Below, piece by piece: positions 41,288 through 48,704 of a DNA stretch of 64,000 nucleotides; position 1 is the first letter of the stretch, and each line of letters begins with the position of its first letter. The notes under the pieces are model-generated. The model worked only from the letters and a program-made list of their open reading frames with translations, had not been told where the DNA came from and did not search any database. This DNA comes from Bog-756 sp963730685 (GTDB taxonomy: Bacteria > Actinomycetota > Acidimicrobiia > Acidimicrobiales > RAAP-2), in the NCBI GenBank assembly GCA_963730685.1, contig CAVSSP010000001.1:1736001-1800000 (forward strand). Direction: 5' to 3'. The position numbers and the translations under genes were made by a program.

Positions 41288-42280
41288 ATGACCGATCGGA
41301 TCGAGACGCAGTCCGCCGGCCCGCGCTACGGGATCACCGTCCCGTTCGACGGGGTCACGCTCGAGGAACACCGCAGGTGGTTCGGGGAATTGATCCGATT
41401 GGGGTACACCGATGTCTGGACCGCCGAGACGGACGGCACCGACGGCTTCACCCCACTGGCACTGGCATCGGCGTGGGAGCCGACCCTCCGGCTGGGCGTG
41501 GCGATCATCCCCGCCTACACCAGGGGACCGGCGCTCCTGGCCCAGAGCGCGGCTGCGCTGGCCGAGGCCGCCCCGGGGCGGTTCGTCCTCGGGCTGGGCA
41601 CGTCGTCGGACGTGATCGTGAACCGGTGGAACGGCATCGAGTTCACCGAGCCCTACAAGAGGGTGCGTGACACCATCCGATTCCTGCGCTCGGCGTGGAC
41701 CGGCGAGAAGGTCGACCAGGAGTACGAGACCTTCACCGTCCGCGGCTTCCGTCTGGCCCGCCCGGTCGAGGACCCACCGCCCCTCTTCTTGGCCGCCCTG
41801 CGTCCCGGGATGCTCAGACTGGCCGGCAAGGAGGCCGACGGGGTCATCGTCAACTGGCTCTCCGCCGAGGACGTGGCCACCGTGACGCCCGAGCTGGGCG
41901 CGGACATCCCCGTGGCGGCCCGGATCTTCGTCATCCCCTCCGAGGACGCCGACGCGGTCCGGGCCGTCGGCCGCCGGATGGTGGCGGCCTACCTCAACGT
42001 CGGCGTCTACGCCGCCTTCCACCGGTGGTTGGGTCGGGGCGGAGAGCTCGAACCGATGTGGTCGGCATGGCAGAGGGGCGACCGCAAGGGGGCCCTGGAA
42101 GCCATCCCTGACGAGGTGGTCGACTCGCTCGTCGTGCACGGGTCCTTCGACGAGTGCCGGGCCCACGTCGGTCGCTACGTGAAGAACGGGGTGACCATCC
42201 CGGTGATGGCGGTGATCCCGCTCGGCATGGCGTTGGAGGAGGCGGTGGCCGGCCTGGCCCCGCCCTGGGATCCCGCATGA
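41288..42280 (+). CDS. LLM class F420-dependent oxidoreductase
   Basis: 330 residues, luciferase-like TIM barrel: GITVPFDGVTLEEHRRWFGEL, GYTDVWTAETDGTDGFTPLAL, LRLGVAIIPAYTRGPALLAQSAA, APGRFVLGLGTSSDVIVNRWNG, and PPPLFLAALRPGMLRLAGKEADGVIVNWL. This architecture is common in actinobacterial F420 or FMN enzymes; the substrate is unknown. ATG at 41288 is the family-like start; TATTAC lies seven nt upstream. It is the first of two LLM genes side by side. Confidence 0.88.
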   Translation: MTDRIETQSAGPRYGITVPFDGVTLEEHRRWFGELIRLGYTDVWTAETDGTDGFTPLALASAWEPTLRLGVAIIPAYTRGPALLAQSAAALAEAAPGRFVLGLGTSSDVIVNRWNGIEFTEPYKRVRDTIRFLRSAWTGEKVDQEYETFTVRGFRLARPVEDPPPLFLAALRPGMLRLAGKEADGVIVNWLSAEDVATVTPELGADIPVAARIFVIPSEDADAVRAVGRRMVAAYLNVGVYAAFHRWLGRGGELEPMWSAWQRGDRKGALEAIPDEVVDSLVVHGSFDECRAHVGRYVKNGVTIPVMAVIPLGMALEEAVAGLAPPWDPA

Positions 42281-42449
42281 CCGGGCAGCGCCGGGTACGG
42301 GGCCGCCGCCGGGGCACCCCGGCCGCTACGGTGGGGTCCTCACCCGACCGGTCCCGTGGGCCCGGGCCGGTGAGTGATCGAGGTCCGCGTTCGATCGACG
42401 GCCGCATGCAACCGACGGCCGAGCCCAGCGGTCGACCAGGAGGGTCTCC

Positions 42450-43355
42450 ATGCGTATCGGAGTGATGTTCGACACCGAGCAGTCGTTCGACAGCCTGGTG
42501 GGCCAGGTGGCGAGCCTCCGGGACGCGGGGATCGAGGTCGCATGGTCCTCGCAGATCTTCGGCTACGACGCACTGACGGCGCTGGCGGTCATCGGGCGTG
42601 AGGTTCCCGGCATCGCCCTCGGGACGGCCGTCGTCCCGACCTATCCCCGACACCCGGTGATGCTGGCCGGGCAGGCGCTCACCGTCCAGGCGGCAACGGG
42701 CGGACGGCTCACGCTGGGGATCGGGCTCTCCCACCAACTGGTCATCGAAAACGTGTTCGGGGAGACCTTCGCCCGGCCGGCCCGCCACATGAAGGAGTAC
42801 CTGTCGATCCTCCAGCCCGTGCTCCACGGGGAGCAGGTGACCTTCGCCGGTGAGGTCCTGAGCGCCACCACGTTCGGTCCGCTCGACATCGTTGCACCGC
42901 CCCCGCCGGTGTTGGTGGCCGCCCTGGGGGCGACCATGCTCGGCCTCGCCGGGCGCATGGCGTCGGGCACGGTCACCTGGATGACAGGACCGGCCACCGT
43001 CGAGTCGCACATCGCCCCGACCATCCGCGCGGCGGCCGCCGACGCCGGGCGCCCCGATCCCCAGATCGCCGTGGGCCTCCCGGTGTGTGTGACCGACGAC
43101 GAGGACGCCGCCAGGGCGGAGGCGGGCGAGAAATTCGCCATGTACGGTTTCTTGCCCTCCTACCGGGCCATGCTCGACCGCGAGGGGGCCGAGGGCCCGG
43201 CCGACGTGGCCATCGTGGGGAACGCCGCCACCGTGGCTGCATCCATCGGCCGCCTGGCCGACATCGGCTCCACCGACTTCATCGGTGCGCCGTTCGGCTC
43301 GCCCGACCAGATCCGGGCGACCGTCGACGTCATGGCCGGAGCCTCGGCCGGCTGA
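42450..43355 (+). CDS. LLM class F420-dependent oxidoreductase
   Basis: 301 residues: MRIGVMFDTEQSFDSLVGQV, AWSSQIFGYDALTALAVIGRE, GIALGTAVVPTYPRHPVMLAGQALT, GRLTLGIGLSHQLVIENVFG, PPVLVAALGATMLGLAG, GTVTWMTGP. This is the TIGR03564-like group of F420-dependent enzymes, as far as I can judge from motifs. A good ribosome-binding site (AGGAGG) lies upstream, and TACGGT at 42327-42332 may be its -10, giving a leadered transcript. Paralogous to the preceding gene but clearly diverged. Confidence 0.88.
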   Translation: MRIGVMFDTEQSFDSLVGQVASLRDAGIEVAWSSQIFGYDALTALAVIGREVPGIALGTAVVPTYPRHPVMLAGQALTVQAATGGRLTLGIGLSHQLVIENVFGETFARPARHMKEYLSILQPVLHGEQVTFAGEVLSATTFGPLDIVAPPPPVLVAALGATMLGLAGRMASGTVTWMTGPATVESHIAPTIRAAAADAGRPDPQIAVGLPVCVTDDEDAARAEAGEKFAMYGFLPSYRAMLDREGAEGPADVAIVGNAATVAASIGRLADIGSTDFIGAPFGSPDQIRATVDVMAGASAG

Positions 43356-43414
43356 CCCGACCGAACCGGACCGCCCGGCCGGCCGACCGGACCGCCTCGG
43401 GAACCCCTTCCGGC

Positions 43415-44023
43415 TCAGATGGCCAGGCGGGTGTGCTTGAACTCGTTCAGCTCGGGGTGGTCGACCAGGAGGCCGAGCACACGCTCGATGGTGTCGCGGG
43501 CCACGGCAGCGTCGCCCCCAGGCCGGGTCATCAGCCGCACGAAGGCAGCGCTCCCGCCGATGATGAACGTCGGCACGCCGAAGACGTCGAGCTCCTGGAC
43601 GACCTGCTCATGCTCGTCACGGATCACCTTGGCCGGCCAACCGGCCTCCACCTCCGCCAGCACCAGGTCGGCATCCACACCGGCCCGGGACAGGGCGCCA
43701 CGGACCACCTCGGGTCGCCGGAGATCACCGCCATCGTCGTGGCGGGCGGTGAACAGCGACCGGTGGACGGCGGGAAAGTGGTCGGGCTGCCGGTCTCTCA
43801 CCACCACGCCGGCCGCCAGTGCCAGCAGGTCCGCGTGCTGGGCCGGGTCGTCCCATGCCGGCGTACCCCCCTCGGGCACGTGCGACTGGTTGAGGAAGAA
43901 GGGGACGTAGCGCACCTGCCAGGGTGCTCCGGCTTCGAGGCCATCCAGAATGTGCTCATGGCCGTTCCGGGCGAATGGGCATCGATAGTCCCAGGTCACA
44001 GCAAAACTCGTCGTGGAGGTCAT
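43415..44023 (-). CDS. DsbA family oxidoreductase (single-Cys CPFA variant)
   Basis: 202 residues. Thioredoxin-like DsbA/FrnE fold: VTWDYRCPFARNGHEHILDGL near the N-terminus, a long helical insert, and the cis-Pro loop ELDVFGVPTFIIGG. The active site reads CPFA, so only the first Cys of the usual CxxC is present. This favours monothiol chemistry, for example with mycothiol, over disulfide exchange. No signal peptide, hence cytosolic. Relation to mycothiol-dependent nitroreductase-type DsbA proteins is inferred. Confidence 0.83.
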   Translation of the reverse strand: MTSTTSFAVTWDYRCPFARNGHEHILDGLEAGAPWQVRYVPFFLNQSHVPEGGTPAWDDPAQHADLLALAAGVVVRDRQPDHFPAVHRSLFTARHDDGGDLRRPEVVRGALSRAGVDADLVLAEVEAGWPAKVIRDEHEQVVQELDVFGVPTFIIGGSAAFVRLMTRPGGDAAVARDTIERVLGLLVDHPELNEFKHTRLAI

Positions 44024-44073
44024 GCCTGCGCAACGCTTGCCCCACCGGATCCATTCCTGGCCGCGATCCCCGC

Positions 44074-44751
44074 TCAGACCAGGCGCCGGCCGATCAGCCC
44101 GATGGCGACACCGATGACGGCCCCCCCGGCCACGTCGGAGGCGTGATGGGCCCGGAGGTGGAGGCGGCTCAGCCCCACGAGGGTGGCGCTGGTGAACAAG
44201 AGGGCGTTCCCCCGCCGATCGCCGTTCTGGCTCATGACCGTGGCGGCACAGAACGCCGCCAGGGTGTGTCCACTCGGGAAGCTGCTCGTCTTCGGCTCGC
44301 GGACCGGGATCCCTCCCGCAGTTACCCCTGACCCCGCCGGGTCAGGTCGCGATCGCCCCACCAATGCCTTGAGCCCCGAGTTGGTCAGGTTGGACTCCAC
44401 GCCGGCGATGGCGAGGGCGCGCACGGCTCGAGCCCGCTCGGACCCGGAGTGACGCGCCCGCCACGCCGTGGTGGCCGCCCACATGAGTCCGTGGTCGCCG
44501 AGGCCGGTGATGAGCTTGGCGACGCCGTCGAGCCTCGGATCCCCTCGCAAGGGCTCGAACCAGCGGTCCACGGTGGCATCGACGGCTTCGACCATGCCGA
44601 GGAGGCCGCTGCCACGGGCGGTGGGCTGATCGACCTCCGATACCTCCGATACCTCCGATACCTCCGATACCTCCGATACCTCCGATACCCCCGAGGTCTC
44701 CGATACCCCCGAGGTCTCCGACGGCTCCGGCGCCGTGGTTGCGGCGGTCAC
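44074..44751 (-). CDS. PAP2 family phosphatase
   Basis: 225 residues. The acid phosphatase triad motifs are LKALVGRSRPDP, TSSFPSGHTLAAFCAATV and LSRLHLRAHHASDVAGGAVIG. The family removes phosphate from lipid phosphates such as undecaprenyl pyrophosphate or phosphatidate at the membrane; hydrophobic helices flank the motifs. Residues about 10-45 contain (EVS)n repeats encoded by a 9-bp tandem array. The GTG start at 44751 overlaps the stop of the RecB-like gene (GTGA), so the two are coupled. Confidence 0.9.
   Translation of the reverse strand: MTAATTAPEPSETSGVSETSGVSEVSEVSEVSEVSEVSEVDQPTARGSGLLGMVEAVDATVDRWFEPLRGDPRLDGVAKLITGLGDHGLMWAATTAWRARHSGSERARAVRALAIAGVESNLTNSGLKALVGRSRPDPAGSGVTAGGIPVREPKTSSFPSGHTLAAFCAATVMSQNGDRRGNALLFTSATLVGLSRLHLRAHHASDVAGGAVIGVAIGLIGRRLV
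44634..44725. repeat. 9-bp tandem repeat in the PAP2 gene
   Basis: At least six near-identical copies of ACCTCCGAT, then diverged ACCCCCGAGGTCTCCGAT units, encoding Glu-Val-Ser/Gly-Val-Ser repeats near the N-terminus. Confidence 0.85.
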
Positions 44752-45608
44752 TGTGTCACCCCTTCGACCGGTGCCCGTTCCACCGCCGGCGGGCCGCCGA
44801 TCCCCGTGCCGCCGAGCACCCGCGCGGCGTCGTCCGGGTTCCCCCCGTAGGCCGGACAAAAGGCGCGGAACCGACAGTAATTGCACAGTGGCGACGTCCT
44901 CGGTCGGAAGTCCTCGTCCCGGCATGCCCGCTCGATGGCCGACCACACCGCCACCGTCTTCAGCCGCTGTCCGCGCAGGGCCTGCTCGGATGGTTCGGCG
45001 ATGATGGTGGTCGGCTCCTTGAGGTGCAGCAGCTTGACCTGTACCGGTCTCCGCCCGAGCACCTCGAGGCAGAGGAGGGCGTAGATGTGGACACCGATGA
45101 GCTTGGACTGCTCGTAGGCCTGGGACGGTGCCCGGCCCGTCTTGTAGTCGACTACCGCCAGCTCGCCGTCCTCGGTGAGGTCGAGGCGGTCGAGTATGCC
45201 CCGGAGGCGCATATCGCCGACCTTGGCCTCGAGGGTCAGTTCCACGCCGACCGGGGTGATCTCGTCGGGGTCCTCCAATGCGAAGTAGTTGCGCACGAGG
45301 CCATCGGCCTCGTCCCGCAGCGCCTCGGCGTCGGCCGGACCCAACTGCAACGACAAGAAGTCGGGGTCGTCCTGGATCTCGACCCAGGCGCGGTCGAGCT
45401 CTCGACGAGCGGCGTCGGGCGAGCGGGCCCCACGTTCGTTCCTCCAGAACAGCTGCTCGAGTACCCGGTGGACCAGGGTGCCCTTGACCGTCCACACCGT
45501 GGGCTCGTCGGGTAGGTGGTCGATGGCGTTGAAGCGGAACGCCAGTGCACAGTCGCGGAACGACGTGACTTTTGAGGGCGACAAGGACCGAGGTGGGGCA
45601 AAGGGCAC
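44748..45608 (-). CDS. RecB family PD-(D/E)XK nuclease
   Basis: 286 residues. SLSPSKVTSFRDCALAFRF (first Fe-S Cys), LVHRVLEQLFW, the nuclease core MRLRGILDRLDLTEDGELAVVDYKTGR (D...D-x-K), and the C-terminal cluster CNYCRFRAFCPAYGG. The one-plus-three Cys pattern suggests an AddB/Cas4-like 4Fe-4S nuclease. Common as a stand-alone RecB-like exonuclease in actinobacteria; role in repair is inferred. GTG start preceded by TAGTCT six nt upstream, which overlaps the stop of the alpha/beta hydrolase gene. Confidence 0.9.
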   Translation of the reverse strand: MPFAPPRSLSPSKVTSFRDCALAFRFNAIDHLPDEPTVWTVKGTLVHRVLEQLFWRNERGARSPDAARRELDRAWVEIQDDPDFLSLQLGPADAEALRDEADGLVRNYFALEDPDEITPVGVELTLEAKVGDMRLRGILDRLDLTEDGELAVVDYKTGRAPSQAYEQSKLIGVHIYALLCLEVLGRRPVQVKLLHLKEPTTIIAEPSEQALRGQRLKTVAVWSAIERACRDEDFRPRTSPLCNYCRFRAFCPAYGGNPDDAARVLGGTGIGGPPAVERAPVEGVTQ

Positions 45609-45614
45609 CGCTAC

Positions 45615-45620
45615 AGACTA
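45615..45620 (-). promoter_or_regulatory. -10 box TAGTCT of the RecB-like gene (leaderless)
   Basis: Minus-strand TAGTCT; its TAG is the stop codon of the preceding hydrolase gene. Six nt separate it from the GTG at 45608. Confidence 0.5.
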
Positions 45621-46523
45621 GGACGGGGGTGTGCCGGTGCCGGTGCCCAGCGCCCGGGCAACCGAGGCGGCCAGCACCACCGGTGCCTGCAAGGGCCCGA
45701 AGTGGCCGACGCCCGGGATGACCTCGACACGGGCGTCGGGGAGCCTGGCGGCGTCCCGGCCAAGGGCTTCGGGTCCGAACGAGTCGGTGAGCTCCCCGCA
45801 ACCGAGGGTGACCGGGCATTGGACCTCGTGGAGGTGCTGGAAGGCCTGGTGGGCGAATCCGTGGGCATAGATCTCGGCCTCGTCGTCCCGACGGCAGCGG
45901 AGCCGGACCGTCTGTCCGTCCCCGCCCTCGATCTCCGGAACGACGTCGAAGCCGGCTTCGACGTAGGCCAACAGGACCTCGGGGTCCAGGGAGGAGAAGG
46001 GTGGCTTGGAGGAGAAGTGGGTGAAGGCGAGCTCCGCCGACGGGAACGTGTCCCGTCGTCGACGGGCGCCGGTCGAGAGCGGATTGTCCTCCACCACCGA
46101 GCCCACTGCGTGCCCGGGGTTGATGACCGGTTCGAAACAGTAGAGGGACCCGAAGGTCCCCGGTGACGCCTGCTCGGCAAGGATCACCGCCGCCCCGCCG
46201 CAGGAGTGGCCGAACCCGGCCGGCCGGTCGAGGCCCAGAAGCTCGATCGCCGCCGCCACGTCGGTGGCGAATCCGGACCAGTCGAAGTTGCCGTCGCCGG
46301 GCCGGTCCGAGCGGCCGTGGGCGCGAAGGTCGACACCCCAACAGCGGAACTGGTGCCGCAGGCCCCGGGCCAGCGGGCCGAACACCTCGGCGCAGAACCC
46401 GGTGGCGTGGACCAACAAGAGGTCGGCCCCCCGTCCGCCGAAGTCGTAGACCTCGATGCCCAGTCCGTCGGCGGTGGTGCCTCGGTCACGCAGGGGTCGG
46501 TCCGGATCACTCGCCGCGCTCAC
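45618..46523 (-). CDS. alpha/beta hydrolase
   Basis: 301 residues. Core motifs: LLLVHATGFCAEVFGPLA (oxyanion region), CWGVDLRAHGRSDRPGDGNFDW, nucleophile elbow GFGHSCGGAAVILAE (G-x-S-x-G with Ser as nucleophile, GHSCG), and the catalytic His in PGVGHFGPLQAP. Substrate unknown. The frame stays open further upstream but only as a shadow of the DedA gene; GTG at 46523 has TACCGT six nt upstream. Confidence 0.88.
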   Translation of the reverse strand: MSAASDPDRPLRDRGTTADGLGIEVYDFGGRGADLLLVHATGFCAEVFGPLARGLRHQFRCWGVDLRAHGRSDRPGDGNFDWSGFATDVAAAIELLGLDRPAGFGHSCGGAAVILAEQASPGTFGSLYCFEPVINPGHAVGSVVEDNPLSTGARRRRDTFPSAELAFTHFSSKPPFSSLDPEVLLAYVEAGFDVVPEIEGGDGQTVRLRCRRDDEAEIYAHGFAHQAFQHLHEVQCPVTLGCGELTDSFGPEALGRDAARLPDARVEVIPGVGHFGPLQAPVVLAASVARALGTGTGTPPS

Positions 46524-46529
46524 GACGTG

Positions 46530-46535
46530 ACGGTA
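46530..46535 (-). promoter_or_regulatory. -10 box TACCGT of the alpha/beta hydrolase gene (leaderless)
   Basis: Minus-strand TACCGT followed by CACGTC and the GTG start at 46523. Confidence 0.6.
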
Positions 46536-46679
46536 GCCCACGGTGCGGACCACCCGGGCCGGTGGAACCGGGTCGACCCGGCCATTGCGGACGGTCGTGC
46601 CGACACCGGAGGCGGAGCCGTCCTGCCGGAGCGCCGATGGCCGCACAGCTGCGCCGGACCGGCTAGACAATGATGACTT

Positions 46680-47288
46680 ATGGAGAACTTTCTCGCCGAC
46701 TGGGGCTACCTGGCCGTCTTCGTCTTGAGCTTCGTGTCGTCGATGGGGCTGCCGGTGGGTGCCGAGGTGGCCCTGATCTACGGTGGGGTGCTGGCCAGCG
46801 GCCAGGTCACCACCGGGCACCATCAGCTCAGTCTGGCCCTGGTCATCGTGGTGGCGGTGCTGGCCGAGGTGCTCGGCTCGTTGGCCGGCTATCTGATCGG
46901 CTACTTCGGCGGCCGCCCCCTGGTCGACCGGGTGGGCAAGTACGTCTTGTTGACCCACAAGGACCTCGACCGGGCCGAGGCCTGGTTCAACCGGCGGGGT
47001 GAGCCCTTCGTGCTGTTCGGCCGCTTCGTCCCCCTCCTGCGCTCGTTCGTCTCCTTCGCCGCCGGCCTGGCGGAGATGGCCTTGGCCAAATTCCTGGTGT
47101 TCACCGTCATCGGCTGTGCCGTGTGGTGCACGGCACTGGTCAGCCTGGGCTACTCGCTCGGCAGCAGCTACAACCACGTGCTCAAGGCGTTCAGCGACGC
47201 CGGGTACGTGGCGGCGGTGCTGGTGGTCGTCGCCGTGGTCATCTTGTTCATCCACCGGTTCCGGGTCGTCCGGGAGGAACGGCACTGA
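46680..47288 (+). CDS. DedA family membrane protein
   Basis: 202 residues with four to five hydrophobic segments. Family motifs: SSMGLPVGAEVALIYGGVLA, EVLGSLAGYLIGYFGGRPLV, and FVLFGRFVPLLRSFVSFAAGLAEM with the conserved FGRF-x-P-x-x-R signature. DedA/SNARE-associated proteins are inner-membrane transporters implicated in undecaprenyl-phosphate or phospholipid flipping and membrane homeostasis. Located near the PAP2 gene, which may share lipid-carrier substrates. Confidence 0.92.
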   Translation: MENFLADWGYLAVFVLSFVSSMGLPVGAEVALIYGGVLASGQVTTGHHQLSLALVIVVAVLAEVLGSLAGYLIGYFGGRPLVDRVGKYVLLTHKDLDRAEAWFNRRGEPFVLFGRFVPLLRSFVSFAAGLAEMALAKFLVFTVIGCAVWCTALVSLGYSLGSSYNHVLKAFSDAGYVAAVLVVVAVVILFIHRFRVVREERH

Positions 47289-47317
47289 CCCCGAGGCGTC
47301 AGCCCTCGGCCCGTCAG

Positions 47318-47632
47318 GTGGCCCGACAGGCCTCCGACCACCTCGAGCGCACCGAGGCGTGGAACGGCCTGAAGCGGGGCGACCCGGTCATCGTGGCGGG
47401 CCTGGCCATGAGGGGGGTGGGCTGGACGTTCCGTGCCCATGTGATCAACCACCACAACGGGACCGAGTCCGTCGAGGTCGTGGGCGGCCGGCCGGGCGAC
47501 AGGTCGGTGCGGTCCTTCGACCCCGGTCGAATCTTCGCCGTGACCGCGAAGAAGAAACCGGGAACCGGCCCGGGCAAGGCCATCGCCGGTGAGCTGTCCC
47601 TGGCCGACGCCCCACAACTGCCCCTCGGGTGA
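47318..47632 (+). CDS. hypothetical protein
   Basis: About 104 residues, not recognised. The core KRGDPVIVAGLAMRGVGWTFRAHVIN, NHHNGTESVEVVGG and RSVRSFDPGRIFAVTAKKKPG looks like a small beta-barrel (SH3-like) fold. GTG at 47318 is a plausible start; the frame extends upstream into the DedA gene through CTG/ACG codons. It follows DedA by 29 nt, so it may be cotranscribed. Confidence 0.65.
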   Translation: MARQASDHLERTEAWNGLKRGDPVIVAGLAMRGVGWTFRAHVINHHNGTESVEVVGGRPGDRSVRSFDPGRIFAVTAKKKPGTGPGKAIAGELSLADAPQLPLG

Positions 47633-47667
47633 GGCACGCCGTGGGCCGCCGCCGACTCCCTCCCCTG

Positions 47668-47673
47668 TAGGGT
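47668..47673 (+). promoter_or_regulatory. -10 box TAGGGT of the PIG-L gene (leaderless)
   Basis: TAGGGT then CGTTCC and the ATG at 47680; no Shine-Dalgarno. Confidence 0.65.
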
Positions 47674-47679
47674 CGTTCC

Positions 47680-48516
47680 ATGGCCACCATCGTGTTCATG
47701 CACGCCCACCCCGACGACGAGGCCATCGCCACCGGCGGCACGATGGCCAAGATGTCCGACGAGGGCCACCGGGTCGTGCTGGTCACCGCCACGCGCGGTG
47801 AACTCGGGGAGCTCCCCCCGGGGGGATTGAACCCCGGAGAGTCGCTGGCCGACCGCCGGGCCGACGAGCTGGACGCCGCCTGCCGGATCCTCGGTGTCGC
47901 CCGCCGGGTCACGCTGGACTACCTCGACTCGGGGATGGCGGGAGAGCCCAGTAACGACCGGGCCGGAAGCTTTGCATCGGCCGATGTCGGTGAGGCAGGT
48001 CGGGCGGTGGCCGACATCCTGGTCGAGGAGCGTGCCGACGTGCTGGTGACCTATGACGAGCACGGGGGATACGGCCATCCCGACCACATCCAGGTGCACC
48101 GGGTGGCGATGGCGGCGGCAGACCTGGCTGCCACGCCGGCGGTCTACATGGCCACGATGAACCGCGATTTCATGGCCTCGCTGGAGAGTCTGGCCGAGCG
48201 ATCGGACTGGACCCCTCCCGAGCGGGCCTCCGCCGACGGAGGCGATGGCCTCGAGACGATGGGTGAGCCGGCCACCAGACTGACCACCGAGGTCGATGTG
48301 ACGCCGTGGATAGAGCGGAAGCGGGAGTCCATGCGGGTCCACGCCAGCCAGATCAGTGAGGACAGCTTCTTCCTGGCCATGCCGGACGACGTGTTCCCCC
48401 TGGTGTGGGGTACCGAGTGGTTCATCCGGGTGCGACCGCCCGCCCCGGACGGGTCGACCGGGCCGTTCGAGACGGCGCTGTCGGTGCCGGCGGACTCGAC
48501 GACGGGGCCGCGGTGA
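47680..48516 (+). CDS. PIG-L family deacetylase (MshB/Mca-like)
   Basis: 278 residues: FMHAHPDDEAIATGGTMAKM (zinc motif HPDDE), LVTATRGELGELP, LDYLDSGMAGEPSNDR, TYDEHGGYGHPDHIQVHRVA, and a C-terminal WIERKRESMRVHASQISEDSFF. Members deacetylate N-acetylglucosamine groups; MshB acts in mycothiol synthesis, Mca on conjugates. This second paralogue in the window is more distant from Mca than the gene at 37675, so I leave its role open. Overlaps the next small gene by 4 nt. Confidence 0.9.
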   Translation: MATIVFMHAHPDDEAIATGGTMAKMSDEGHRVVLVTATRGELGELPPGGLNPGESLADRRADELDAACRILGVARRVTLDYLDSGMAGEPSNDRAGSFASADVGEAGRAVADILVEERADVLVTYDEHGGYGHPDHIQVHRVAMAAADLAATPAVYMATMNRDFMASLESLAERSDWTPPERASADGGDGLETMGEPATRLTTEVDVTPWIERKRESMRVHASQISEDSFFLAMPDDVFPLVWGTEWFIRVRPPAPDGSTGPFETALSVPADSTTGPR

Positions 48517-48695
48517 CACCGGCCCACCGCGTCCTGCGGGTCCACGGCGGGCGTCTGGTGGTGGCCGAGCGGCGTCTCGACCTCGAGTCAGAGCTCGATG
48601 CCGCCGCCGCCGAGGGGTTCGAGTTGGTCAACTCGTTTGCCGTCGACGACAACGTCTACCTGGTGCTTCGACGCCAGGGTGACGAAGCGGAGTAG
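48513..48695 (+). CDS. small DUF4177-like protein
   Basis: 60 residues. It has the pattern of DUF4177 proteins: RVLRVHGGRLVVAERRLDLE, then LDAAAAEGFELVNSFAVDDN (compare the L-N-x-x-G-x-E-G-W-E-L core) and VYLVLRR. The GTG start overlaps the PIG-L stop (GTGA), so it is probably made together with it. Function unknown. Confidence 0.65.
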   Translation: MTPAHRVLRVHGGRLVVAERRLDLESELDAAAAEGFELVNSFAVDDNVYLVLRRQGDEAE

Positions 48696-48704
48696 GCGGC
48701 TTCC

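Noticed and set aside
44074..46341. A 755-codon minus-strand frame ending in the PAP2 domain
   Set aside because: All of it upstream of 44751 is out of frame with the RecB-like and hydrolase genes and is Arg/Pro-rich shadow. PAP2 begins at the GTG overlapping the RecB-like stop.
45618..47285. A 555-codon minus-strand frame extending the alpha/beta hydrolase through the DedA locus
   Set aside because: The upstream half is antisense to the well-supported DedA gene and lacks any domain. A leaderless -10 and GTG at 46523 mark the real start.
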